DNA of 6,262 bases from assembly GCA_028697875.1 (NCBI GenBank), contig JAQVEQ010000160.1:1-6262 (forward strand), written 5' to 3'. Below, piece after piece: positions 1-4,799 of this stretch. The position numbers and the translations under genes are program-made. A model generated the notes under the pieces. The model ran no database searches. It was not told the origin of the DNA and was given only the letters and a program-made list of their open reading frames with translations. Origin of the DNA: Novosphingobium sp. (GTDB lineage: Bacteria > Pseudomonadota > Alphaproteobacteria > Sphingomonadales > Sphingomonadaceae). How positions within the stretch are numbered: the stretch's first letter is position 1; every line of letters starts with the position of its first letter.

Positions 1-290
1 TGCGCAAGTACGAGCCGGACCACTTGCTGATCGAGGCGGCCTGGGCCGATGCCCGCGCGCGCATGACCGATGTCGCGCGTGTCGCCGATGTACTCGACCG
101 GGCCGCGCGTGAGGTCGACCATGTCCGGCTCGACCGGATCAGCCCGCTGGCGGTTCCCGCGCTGTCGATGATCGGGCGAGAGAGTCTCCCGTCCGGTGCG
201 GCCGACGATGAACTGCTTGTCGAAGCGGAGAGCCTCGCGGCAATGGCGATGCGGGTGGATGCTGCGGAGGAGGGAGAGGACGGGGCGTGA
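1..290 (+). CDS. Probable ligase-associated DEXH-box (Lhr-type) helicase, C-terminal end only
   Basis: The frame is open from the left edge to a TGA at 288-290, so this is the 3' end of a larger gene whose start lies outside the window. The visible segment begins RKYEPDHLL and contains the block DHVRLDRISPLAVPAL, followed by an acidic tail. From family knowledge, the R-K/R-Y-x-P-x-x-L-L motif followed by an 'RxxPLAxPxL' block is typical of the extreme C-terminus of the ligase-associated DNA damage response DEXH-box helicases. These are large Lhr-like proteins usually found near an ATP-dependent DNA ligase and a metallophosphoesterase, and are thought to act in DNA repair. None of the helicase motifs are in the window, so the assignment depends on about 30 recognisable residues. 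The gene converges on the third exbD, only 37 bp away. A short hypothetical ORF starting at the TTG at position 24 is less likely, because the frame and the similarity continue upstream of it. Confidence 0.68.
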   Translation, partial: RKYEPDHLLIEAAWADARARMTDVARVADVLDRAAREVDHVRLDRISPLAVPALSMIGRESLPSGAADDELLVEAESLAAMAMRVDAAEEGEDGA

Positions 291-322
291 TCCTCGGGTA
301 CGGCGGCCTGGGGATCACGCCC
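283..322. terminator. Inverted repeat at convergent gene ends, possible bidirectional terminator
   Basis: A perfect 11-bp inverted repeat has arms at 283-293 (GGGCGTGATCC) and 312-322 (GGATCACGCCC) around an 18-nt loop. The left arm contains the TGA stop codon (288-290) of the helicase gene. The right arm lies 6 bp beyond the stop codon of the third exbD (328-330). Its place between two convergent genes suggests that it stops or protects both transcripts. There is no run of T on either side, so it is not a textbook intrinsic terminator. It may instead be a 3' stabilising stem or a Rho-assisted site. Confidence 0.45.
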
Positions 323-327
323 GGGTT

Positions 328-756
328 CTACTTCCCGAAATCGAGGTGCGTTTCGTTCCCGACGAAGCCGAACCGCGTTACGCCCGACGCCTTGATCGTA
401 TTGAGCACCCGCACGGCAAGATCGTAACTGGCATTGGCCTCCGGTTCGAACTGGAGCTCGGGTTCGATCGGCATGTGCAGCGTCTGCCCCAGCAGGCCCG
501 TCAGCTGCGATTGCGTGACCGGCGTGCCGTTCCACAGAATCGCCCCTTGTATGGTCAGTACCACCTTGTTGCGGACCGGATCGGGAACGATGGGGCCGGG
601 CGTGCCCTTGCCTGGCAGGTCTATATCGACGCTGTTGGTGGCGACCGGGATCGTGATCACGAACATGATCAGCAGCACCAGCATGACGTCGATCAGCGGC
701 GTGGTGTTGATGGCGGCGATGGGATCGTGGGATGCGGCAGGCGCGACAGGTGTCAT
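328..756 (-). CDS. exbD: ExbD/TolR family biopolymer transport protein (third exbD)
   Basis: This is a 142-residue ExbD, the proton-motive-force-coupling partner of ExbB in the inner membrane. Layout: a short cytoplasmic N-terminus (1-16), the block NTTPLIDVMLVLLIMFVITI with its single membrane helix (about 18-40), a proline-rich linker (50-62), and a periplasmic domain (63-142). The essential membrane Asp, matching E. coli ExbD Asp25, is D23. The frame is open further upstream to 822, but the ATG at 754-756 is preferred. It has AAAGGA seven bases upstream, whereas the ATG at 760-762 would be only about one base from that site, and the longer extension runs into the promoter. It is very similar to the second exbD: 29 of 32 residues match across the membrane block and about 49 of 80 across the periplasmic domain. 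It is separated from that gene by a 174-bp gap with an intrinsic terminator, so it is probably not simply the last cistron of the operon. It could serve another ExbB or TonB partner. Confidence 0.92.
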   Translation of the reverse strand: MTPVAPAASHDPIAAINTTPLIDVMLVLLIMFVITIPVATNSVDIDLPGKGTPGPIVPDPVRNKVVLTIQGAILWNGTPVTQSQLTGLLGQTLHMPIEPELQFEPEANASYDLAVRVLNTIKASGVTRFGFVGNETHLDFGK

Positions 757-793
757 GAGCATGTCCTTTCTGACTGCTCCGCGCCTTGCCCGC

Positions 794-822
794 ATCCTAT
801 CCGCGTTTCGCGCCCTTGCCAA
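794..822 (-). promoter_or_regulatory. Predicted sigma70-type promoter for the third exbD
   Basis: On the minus strand a -35 box TTGGCA (817-822; 5 of 6 to TTGACA) and a -10 box TAGGAT (794-799; 4 of 6 to TATAAT) are separated by exactly 17 bp. Transcription would start near 786-788, about 30 nt before the chosen ATG at 756, leaving room for the visible AAAGGA ribosome-binding site. It lies just downstream of the strong terminator at 864-895, which makes an independent promoter for this exbD plausible. This is predicted from sequence only. Confidence 0.5.
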
Positions 823-863
823 TGCGGCGTGATGCCGTTGTCACGGCACAGAATATGGGGCGC

Positions 864-895
864 AAAGAAAAAGGGGCGGATTTCTCCGCCCCTTT
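864..895 (-). terminator. Rho-independent terminator after the second exbD
   Basis: Reading the minus strand, an 11-bp perfect stem (AAAGGGGCGGA at 895-885 pairing with TCCGCCCCTTT at 880-870) closes on a GAAA tetraloop (884-881). It is followed at once by a T-rich tract (TTCTTT at 869-864, continuous with the three T of the stem). This is a textbook intrinsic terminator. It begins 36 bp past the stop codon of the second exbD and would end the tonB-exbB-exbD-exbD transcript before the third exbD. Confidence 0.9.
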
Positions 896-930
896 GCTGG
901 ACCCTTGCGGGCCCCGACCGGTTGCCCGGT

Positions 931-1365
931 TTACTTGTCGAATTCCGAGAACTGCTCGTTTCCGACGAACCCGAACTTGGTGACCTTCGATGCCTTGATG
1001 AGCTGAAGCACCTTGGCCGAAAGATCGTAGCTGGCGTTCGCCTCGGGCTGGAACTGCAGTTCCGGCTCGACCGAGTAGCTCAGCGACTGCTGGAGGAGAT
1101 CCCGCAGCATCGGTCCGTTGATCGGCTGACCGTTCCACAGAATCTTGTCGTCGATGGTGAGGACGATCTTGTTCTTGATCGGGTCAACCGGCGGAGGTGT
1201 GTCCGTCGGAGGGGTTGCAACCGGCAGGTCGATGTCGATCGAGTGGGTCGCAACCGGGATGGTGATGATGAACATGATGAGGAGAACGAGCATGACGTCG
1301 ATAAGCGGCGTCGTGTTCATCTCCATCATCGGCGAGCCATCATCCTTGCCGCCTGACATTGCCAT
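931..1365 (-). CDS. exbD: ExbD/TolR family biopolymer transport protein (second exbD)
   Basis: This 144-residue ExbD has the usual family length. The N-terminal tail (1-16) is cytoplasmic. The block NTTPLIDVMLVLLIMFIITI holds the single transmembrane helix (about 18-40) with the conserved proton-coupling Asp D23. A proline/threonine linker (50-63) leads to the periplasmic domain (64-144), which contains the EPELQF and EANASYDL segments. The ATG at 1363-1365 has AGGAG nine bases upstream; the second Met (residue 3) is worse placed. It is 29 bp downstream of the longer exbD and is the last gene before the intrinsic terminator at 864-895. Its closest relative in the window is the third exbD, so the two look like a tandem duplication. 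The family works as ExbB pentamers enclosing an ExbD dimer, with the periplasmic part contacting TonB and the cell wall. Confidence 0.94.
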   Translation of the reverse strand: MAMSGGKDDGSPMMEMNTTPLIDVMLVLLIMFIITIPVATHSIDIDLPVATPPTDTPPPVDPIKNKIVLTIDDKILWNGQPINGPMLRDLLQQSLSYSVEPELQFQPEANASYDLSAKVLQLIKASKVTKFGFVGNEQFSEFDK

Positions 1366-1394
1366 GGAAGTTTACTCCTGTTCCTGCCGAAACG

Positions 1395-1928
1395 TCACGC
1401 GTTCGGATCGACCGGGTTGGTGATGAAGCCAACCGTCGGATAGCCCGAAATCTGGACGTTGTAGATCGCACCGGCCACACAGCGCCAGGGCGCGTCGACG
1501 TCGCCGCGGATGTGAACCTGCGGGATCAGTTCCGGGTTCTGCATGAGCGCTTCGGGACCACCCGCACGCTTGACGATCGCGTCGAGACGCTTGAACGCCA
1601 TATCCCGCAGTTCCTTGGAACTCACCGGCGTGATGTTGTTGAAGTAGATACGGCAGTCGCCGCCACGCGAAGCACCGGTGTAACCGGGCTCGCCGGCACT
1701 GCGCCCGGCTTCATCGGTGGTCGAGACGGTGAGGAGAAGGTTCTCGACCTTGTCCTTCGATTCGACGGCCTCGATAATCGGAATGCGCAGCTTTTCGATC
1801 GTCTGGATCGCGACAGGGACTGCGATGAGGAAGATGATCAGCAGCACCAGCATGACGTCGACGAGCGGCGTCGTGTTGATGTCGGACATCGGTGTGTCGT
1901 CACCGCCTCCGCCCGTGGATATCGCCAT
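1395..1928 (-). CDS. exbD: ExbD/TolR family protein, long divergent form (first exbD)
   Basis: This 177-residue ExbD has the family membrane block NTTPLVDVMLVLLIIFLIAV (about 19-41) with conserved Asp D24, after a glycine-rich start. Its periplasmic domain (about 42-177) differs from both other copies. It is over 30 residues longer, lacks the EPELQF and NASYDL motifs, and carries two cysteines, C92 and C150, which could form a disulfide in the periplasm. The end retains the family-like VHIRGDVD...YNVQISGYPTVGF pattern (about 138-168). The ATG at 1926-1928 has an AGGA site seven bases upstream. It follows exbB by 126 bp and precedes the second exbD by 29 bp, so it belongs to the tonB operon. 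Xanthomonas has a comparable tonB-exbB-exbD1-exbD2 cluster in which the two ExbD proteins have different roles. Which role fits this copy cannot be read from sequence. Confidence 0.92.
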   Translation of the reverse strand: MAISTGGGGDDTPMSDINTTPLVDVMLVLLIIFLIAVPVAIQTIEKLRIPIIEAVESKDKVENLLLTVSTTDEAGRSAGEPGYTGASRGGDCRIYFNNITPVSSKELRDMAFKRLDAIVKRAGGPEALMQNPELIPQVHIRGDVDAPWRCVAGAIYNVQISGYPTVGFITNPVDPNA

Positions 1929-1961
1929 AGTCTTATCCTAATCCTTGCATTGCCTTGGGGT

Positions 1962-1997
1962 GGGACGGCGGCTTGCGCATGCGTCGTGCCGCCGCCC
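1962..1997 (-). other. GC-rich stem-loop in the exbB-exbD gap
   Basis: Arms at 1962-1972 and 1988-1997 (GCCGCCGCCC on the plus strand) pair over ten base pairs with one bulged base at 1965. The 15-nt loop contains the palindrome CGCATGCG (1976-1983). It lies about 35 bp before the start of the first exbD. There is no T-run after it on the minus strand, so it is more likely an RNA processing or stability element, or a partial attenuator, than a terminator. Confidence 0.4.
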
Positions 1998-2012
1998 GAA
2001 ACCCATGCGGGG

Positions 2013-2040
2013 GACGGACCCGGAAGGTTCCGGTTCCGTC
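2013..2040 (-). other. Stem-loop directly after exbB
   Basis: Two 6-bp blocks, GACGGA/TCCGTC (2013-2018 with 2035-2040) and CCGGAA/TTCCGG (2020-2025 with 2028-2033), form one long hairpin interrupted by a single mismatch (2019 with 2034). It starts 15 bp after the exbB stop codon. No T-run follows. A hairpin at this place can protect the 3' end of the upstream message, here tonB-exbB, from exonucleases. That function is inferred. Confidence 0.45.
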
Positions 2041-2054
2041 GGGGCCCGCGCTCC

Positions 2055-2828
2055 TTACGATTTGGCCGGAGCGGCAGCCGGCTTGGCCGGAGCGGCAGGC
2101 TTCTTGGCCGGAGCCGCGCCAATAGCCGGCTTGACGGCACCGCCCGAGGCGATGTTGGCCAGAACGTCGGTCGAGAAGCTGGTCAGCATCTCGCCGATGC
2201 GCTTGTTGCGCGACTGCAGGTAGTTGTAGGCAAGCACGGCCGGAACGGCGACGAGCAGACCCAGCGCGGTCATGATCAGAGCTTCACCGACCGGACCAGC
2301 GACCTTGTCGATCGAGGCCGAACCGGCGACGCCGATGGCGATCAGGGCGCGGTAGATGCCGACGACGGTACCGAACAGACCGATGAACGGAGCGGTCGCG
2401 CCGACGGTGGCGAGGAAGGGCAGGCCGCCAGCGAGGCGGGCGTTGATGGTGGCTTCCGAGCGAGCCAGCGAACCGTGCAGCCAGTCGTGGGCTTCGGTGG
2501 GATCCTTCAGCTTGCCGGCTTCTTCTTCAGCCTGCAGGCCGTCGTCGGCGATCTGGCGCCATGCGCTGTTCTTCTCGAGCTTGGCAGTGCCTTCCTTCAG
2601 GGTCGGGGCCTTCCAGAAGTTGGTGCGCACTTCGCGGTACTGGCGGACGATCTTCGACTGTTCGAACCACTTGGTGAACAGGATGTAGAACGAACCGAAC
2701 GACATGATGCCGAGGATGATGACGGTTGCGTAGGCAATGAAGCCACCCTGTTCCAGGGCTTCGGCAAAACCGAATTTGTTCTGCGGCGCGGCTTCGCCGG
2801 CGGCGGCAAGGATATCAACGATAAGCAT
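2055..2828 (-). CDS. exbB: ExbB (MotA/TolQ/ExbB proton channel family)
   Basis: This 257-residue inner-membrane protein forms the pentameric stator of the Ton motor, passing protons around an enclosed ExbD dimer to energise TonB. Three membrane helices are visible: about 30-52, 136-160 and 183-204. The long cytoplasmic loop between the first two is rich in charged residues. The signature GLFGTVVGI (150-158) and the third-helix segment GEALIMTALGLLVAVPAVLA (181-200) are present. T154, E182 and T187 have the same spacing as the pore residues T148, E176 and T181 of E. coli ExbB, so the channel looks functional. The ATG at 2826-2828 follows a GAGAGG site at eight bases. The C-terminus ends in an Ala/Pro/Lys tail (about 239-257) encoded by a 21-bp tandem repeat, which is not part of the core family. 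The gene lies 68 bp after tonB and 126 bp before the first exbD. Confidence 0.96.
   Translation of the reverse strand: MLIVDILAAAGEAAPQNKFGFAEALEQGGFIAYATVIILGIMSFGSFYILFTKWFEQSKIVRQYREVRTNFWKAPTLKEGTAKLEKNSAWRQIADDGLQAEEEAGKLKDPTEAHDWLHGSLARSEATINARLAGGLPFLATVGATAPFIGLFGTVVGIYRALIAIGVAGSASIDKVAGPVGEALIMTALGLLVAVPAVLAYNYLQSRNKRIGEMLTSFSTDVLANIASGGAVKPAIGAAPAKKPAAPAKPAAAPAKS
2062..2118. repeat. 21-bp tandem repeat encoding the ExbB tail
   Basis: Three in-phase copies of a unit beginning TTGGCCGGAGC start at 2062, 2083 and 2104, exactly 21 bp apart, with a few base changes between them. They encode a repeating 7-residue Ala/Pro/Lys unit (APAK-containing) at the C-terminus of ExbB, just before the stop codon. 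Because the period is a multiple of three, copy-number changes would lengthen or shorten the tail without a frameshift. Confidence 0.75.
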
Positions 2829-2860
2829 GCGATTTACCTCTCAAGAAGAATGCAAGATGG

Positions 2861-2885
2861 CGGCCGGGTCACGCAGGTCCGGCCG
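2861..2885 (-). other. Short GC stem-loop in the tonB-exbB gap
   Basis: A 7-bp perfect inverted repeat, CGGCCGG (2861-2867) and CCGGCCG (2879-2885), has an 11-nt loop. It starts 11 bp past the tonB stop codon. No T-run follows. In a GC-rich genome a 7-bp stem alone is weak evidence. It is listed because similar stems follow exbB and the second exbD. Confidence 0.3.
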
Positions 2886-2896
2886 AGGCCGTCGGT

Positions 2897-3553
2897 TTAG
2901 TTAAGTCTGTACACGATCGCGGTGGAGTAGGTCCCGCTGGTCGGGTTACCCGCAGCGTCCAGAGCAGGGTTGAAGCGGGCGTAACGGGACATGCCCTCGC
3001 ACGCTGCCTCGTCCAGATCCGGGCTGCCGCTCGAACTGGTGACGGAGCACCCGGCCACACGGCCCTCGGAGTTGATCGTGACACGCACACCGACACGGCC
3101 TTCGCGCCCTTCACGAGCAGCACGGGTCGGGTAGTTCGCCTGGATTCGCTCGGCCCAGCGATTCTGGCCCTTGGGCGATACGCCTTGGGCCTTGGAAGGC
3201 GCCGGCGGCGGAGGCGGCGGCGGAGCCGCGGTCGGGATCACCACCGGCGGCGCAGGCGGCGGGGTGATCACGGTCTGCACCGGCGGCGGGGCCGGGGCAA
3301 TGTTGATCGGCGGCGGCGGCGCCACGATGGGCGGCGGCGGCGCTTCCTCCTGCTTGGGAGGCGGCGGAGGAGGCTCCTCCTCCTTCGGTTTCTCTTCCTT
3401 GATGTCCACCGTCGTCACCTTACTGATGACTTTCTTCGCCGCCTCATAGGCAAGGCCCGTGACGAGCGCATAACCGGCGAAGACGTGGATCAGCGCGACA
3501 ATGACAAGCGCGGTAATCTTGTTACCGCTCATTTGCTGGTCAGCGTAAGCCAT
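2897..3553 (-). CDS. tonB: TonB, energy transducer
   Basis: This 218-residue TonB links the ExbB-ExbD motor to outer-membrane TonB-dependent transporters. Residues 1-13 are cytoplasmic. A single membrane anchor lies at about 14-34 and contains H23 in ALIHVFAGYA, in the position of the functional His20 of E. coli TonB. A Lys/Glu stretch (41-60) leads into a long proline-rich spacer (61-119) that spans the periplasm. The C-terminal domain (about 133-218) has the YP motif (141-142), GRVGVRVTI, the SSGSPDLDEAA block and RFNPA. Cysteines C169 and C185 could pair; I recall such a pair in many sphingomonad TonB proteins. The ATG at 3551-3553 is directly preceded by an in-frame TGA, and AAGGG lies five bases upstream, so the start is well fixed. 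It is the first gene of the Ton cluster, and no strong promoter is obvious upstream. Confidence 0.95.
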   Translation of the reverse strand: MAYADQQMSGNKITALVIVALIHVFAGYALVTGLAYEAAKKVISKVTTVDIKEEKPKEEEPPPPPPKQEEAPPPPIVAPPPPINIAPAPPPVQTVITPPPAPPVVIPTAAPPPPPPPAPSKAQGVSPKGQNRWAERIQANYPTRAAREGREGRVGVRVTINSEGRVAGCSVTSSSGSPDLDEAACEGMSRYARFNPALDAAGNPTSGTYSTAIVYRLN

Positions 3554-3650
3554 TCAGACCCTTCACTCCATTACCTGGCCCCGGGGCACAGGCCCAAGGG
3601 CGCCCATGAGCACCCCCTGTGACAGGAGAACTCATGACGAAACTCTAAAT

Positions 3651-3771
3651 TACCCACCCTGACGGCTGACAGTCCCCCAGCCGTCAAAGGAAGACGGGCA
3701 AGCGGACCGTTGAGGCATTTTTGTTTTTTTGCCCCGTTTCGCGAGTTTCCTTAGCGGTGATACCCACCCTG
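3651..3771. repeat. Direct repeat pair TACCCACCCTG
   Basis: The 11-mer TACCCACCCTG occurs exactly at 3651-3661 and again at 3761-3771, 110 bp apart, in the tonB upstream region. The matches stop abruptly on both sides. Both copies lie on the tonB side of the intergenic region, which fits a regulator binding site. No known consensus is recognised. Confidence 0.6.
3660..3686. promoter_or_regulatory. 9-bp perfect inverted repeat, candidate operator or 5' leader hairpin of tonB
   Basis: TGACGGCTG (3660-3668) and CAGCCGTCA (3678-3686) are perfect inverted copies separated by 9 bp. The element lies 107 bp upstream of the tonB start and overlaps the first TACCCACCCTG repeat by two bases. It could be a dimeric regulator site or, if transcription starts upstream, an RNA hairpin in the leader. 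Sequence alone does not decide. Confidence 0.4.
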
Positions 3772-3789
3772 CGCAACGCCTTATCGGTC

Positions 3790-3871
3790 CTCTAGGGGTT
3801 AACGCACAATTCATGGCGCGTGGTGCCAAGTTTGGGATACCCGGTTTTGAGAGGGTTCGCTCTAGGGGTTA
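3790..3871. repeat. Direct repeat pair CTCTAGGGGTTA
   Basis: The 12-mer CTCTAGGGGTTA occurs exactly at 3790-3801 and 3860-3871, 70 bp apart. The second copy overlaps the spacer and the first two bases of the -10 box of the plus-strand promoter at 3847-3875, so a protein bound there would affect that promoter. The first copy sits 46 bp upstream of the -35 box. Confidence 0.6.
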
Positions 3872-3875
3872 TAAC
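3847..3875 (+). promoter_or_regulatory. Predicted sigma70-type promoter for the exported-protein gene
   Basis: TTGAGA (3847-3852; 5 of 6 to TTGACA) and TATAAC (3870-3875; 5 of 6 to TATAAT) are 17 bp apart. The start of transcription would be near 3882, leaving a short leader with a GGAG ribosome-binding site (3890-3893) before the ATG at 3904. This is the best promoter match in the window. It may also drive hom, because no clear promoter is seen in the 88-bp gap before that gene. Confidence 0.65.
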
Positions 3876-3903
3876 TGCCGCATTTTCACGGAGTTTGTGC
3901 TGC

Positions 3904-4749
3904 ATGCCATCCAAGTTTAAACACCTTTTGGCGCATTTGGCGGGCGCAATGGTTGCATTTCATGCACTTCCTGCCCATGCGCAGGCCCCCGTACCGAGCG
4001 GGTCCGAACCCACTTATGCAGACATTGCCGACCTGGCCGATTCGGCAGGTCTGGTCGTGCTCGTGCAAGTTAAAAAAATGTTGCGGGTGGAAGACGAGCG
4101 GGCGCCGGGGCTGCGTGAAGGCTATGGCCGCTTTTACATCGAAGCGGCCACGAGGTCGTTGCTGACGGGCAATGCGCCGATCGGCGAATCGGTCCGCTAC
4201 CTGGTGGATTTGCCGCTCGATTCGGGCGGAAAGCCTCCGAAGCTCAAGAAACAGGACGTGTTCCTGTTCGCTCGCGCCGTTTCCGGACGGCCCGGCGAGC
4301 TGCAGCTTGTCGCGCGCTCGGCGCAGCGGCCCTGGAGCGCGGCGGGAGAAGCGCGCCTGCGCGCGATCCTCCAGTCGCTCGTGTCGCCCGATGCCCCGGC
4401 CAAGGTGATGGGCGTGCGCGAACTCTTCTACGTGCCTGGAAATCTGGCCGGGCAGGGCGAGACTCAGATTTTTCTCAAGACGCAGGATGGCTCCGCCGCC
4501 TCGATCACCGTGCACCACGAGGCCGGCCGGCCTCCGGCCTGGGGTGTATCGTTTTCCGAGCTGGTCGCGGATGTGGGCAACCCGCCGGCGCGCGACACGC
4601 TGCAATGGTACCGTCTCGCCTGTTTTCTGCCCAATACGCCGCCGTCAGGGGCCAATGTCTCGGAAGGCTATGCGGCCAAGCGGCAGGCCGAGGCCGATTA
4701 CAGGATGGTGCTGGGCGAACTGGGCGTGTGCGACCGCACACTGTCCTGA
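3904..4749 (+). CDS. Exported protein of unknown function
   Basis: I do not recognise a named family in this 281-residue protein. The N-terminus is a clear Sec signal peptide: positive residues at 4-7, a hydrophobic core, and an AHA cleavage motif at 24-26, predicting a mature periplasmic protein from Q27. No lipobox is present. The mature part starts with YADIADLADSAGLVVLVQVKK (38-58), followed by strand-like segments (78-104) and a QDVFLFAR segment (117-124). Only two cysteines are present, C240 and C276, both near the C-terminus, and these could form a disulfide. The frame is open upstream to a GTG at 3820, but the ATG at 3904 is preferred. It gives a proper signal peptide, has GGAG at ten bases, and lies after the predicted promoter. 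It is divergent from tonB and 88 bp upstream of hom on the same strand. Neither position reveals its role. Confidence 0.85.
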   Translation: MPSKFKHLLAHLAGAMVAFHALPAHAQAPVPSGSEPTYADIADLADSAGLVVLVQVKKMLRVEDERAPGLREGYGRFYIEAATRSLLTGNAPIGESVRYLVDLPLDSGGKPPKLKKQDVFLFARAVSGRPGELQLVARSAQRPWSAAGEARLRAILQSLVSPDAPAKVMGVRELFYVPGNLAGQGETQIFLKTQDGSAASITVHHEAGRPPAWGVSFSELVADVGNPPARDTLQWYRLACFLPNTPPSGANVSEGYAAKRQAEADYRMVLGELGVCDRTLS

Positions 4750-4799
4750 GCCTTTCGCGTGGACGTGGGGCGGCGGACTCAAGGTGCTGGAAATTCGCC

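Larger units (their letters stand above)
3554..3903. promoter_or_regulatory. Divergent intergenic region between tonB and the exported-protein gene
   Basis: This 350-bp stretch is more AT-rich than the flanking genes and must hold the control signals for the minus-strand Ton cluster and the plus-strand gene. It contains the plus-strand promoter at 3847-3875, two pairs of exact direct repeats, a 9-bp inverted repeat at 3660-3686, a short palindrome CCTGTGACAGG (3616-3626), a 15-bp imperfect palindrome at 3814-3828, and a T-rich tract at 3718-3730. I found no convincing -35/-10 pair for tonB and no Fur-type iron box. No convincing protein-coding gene is seen here. Confidence 0.7.

Noticed and set aside
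1359..2900. A 513-codon plus-strand open frame, and another of 386 codons at 196-1356
   Set aside because: Both run antisense across exbB and the exbD genes. They have low-complexity Arg/Asp/His-rich translations, no good ribosome-binding context and no family similarity.
3190..3400. GGC-rich short repeats as a microsatellite or mobile repeat
   Set aside because: They are the in-frame proline codons of the TonB periplasmic spacer, normal for the family.
3185..3622. Plus-strand frames with poly-Arg or poly-Gly translations opposite tonB
   Set aside because: They are the complement of the proline codons in the TonB spacer, a known artefact of CCG-rich sequence.
3540..3635. A 31-codon minus-strand ORF overlapping the start of tonB, considered as a leader peptide
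   Set aside because: The upstream ribosome-binding site is weak, the peptide has no run of one regulatory amino acid, and no terminator/antiterminator pair is visible.
3780..3809. Minus-strand TTGTGC-18-GATAAG as a tonB promoter
   Set aside because: Only three and four of six bases match, the spacing is not ideal, and it would give a leader of over 200 nt. CTGTCA-17-TTTAGA at 3644-3672 is equally weak. Neither is strong enough to annotate.
3799..3813. Possible CtrA site (TTAA-N7-TTAA type)
   Set aside because: The second half-site reads TTCA, so only one half matches, and there is no supporting cell-cycle or motility gene nearby.
3814..3828. Imperfect 15-bp palindrome TGGCGCGTGGTGCCA
   Set aside because: The dyad has an internal mismatch, matches no motif known to me, and is short for a GC-rich region. 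It is mentioned only as part of the intergenic region.
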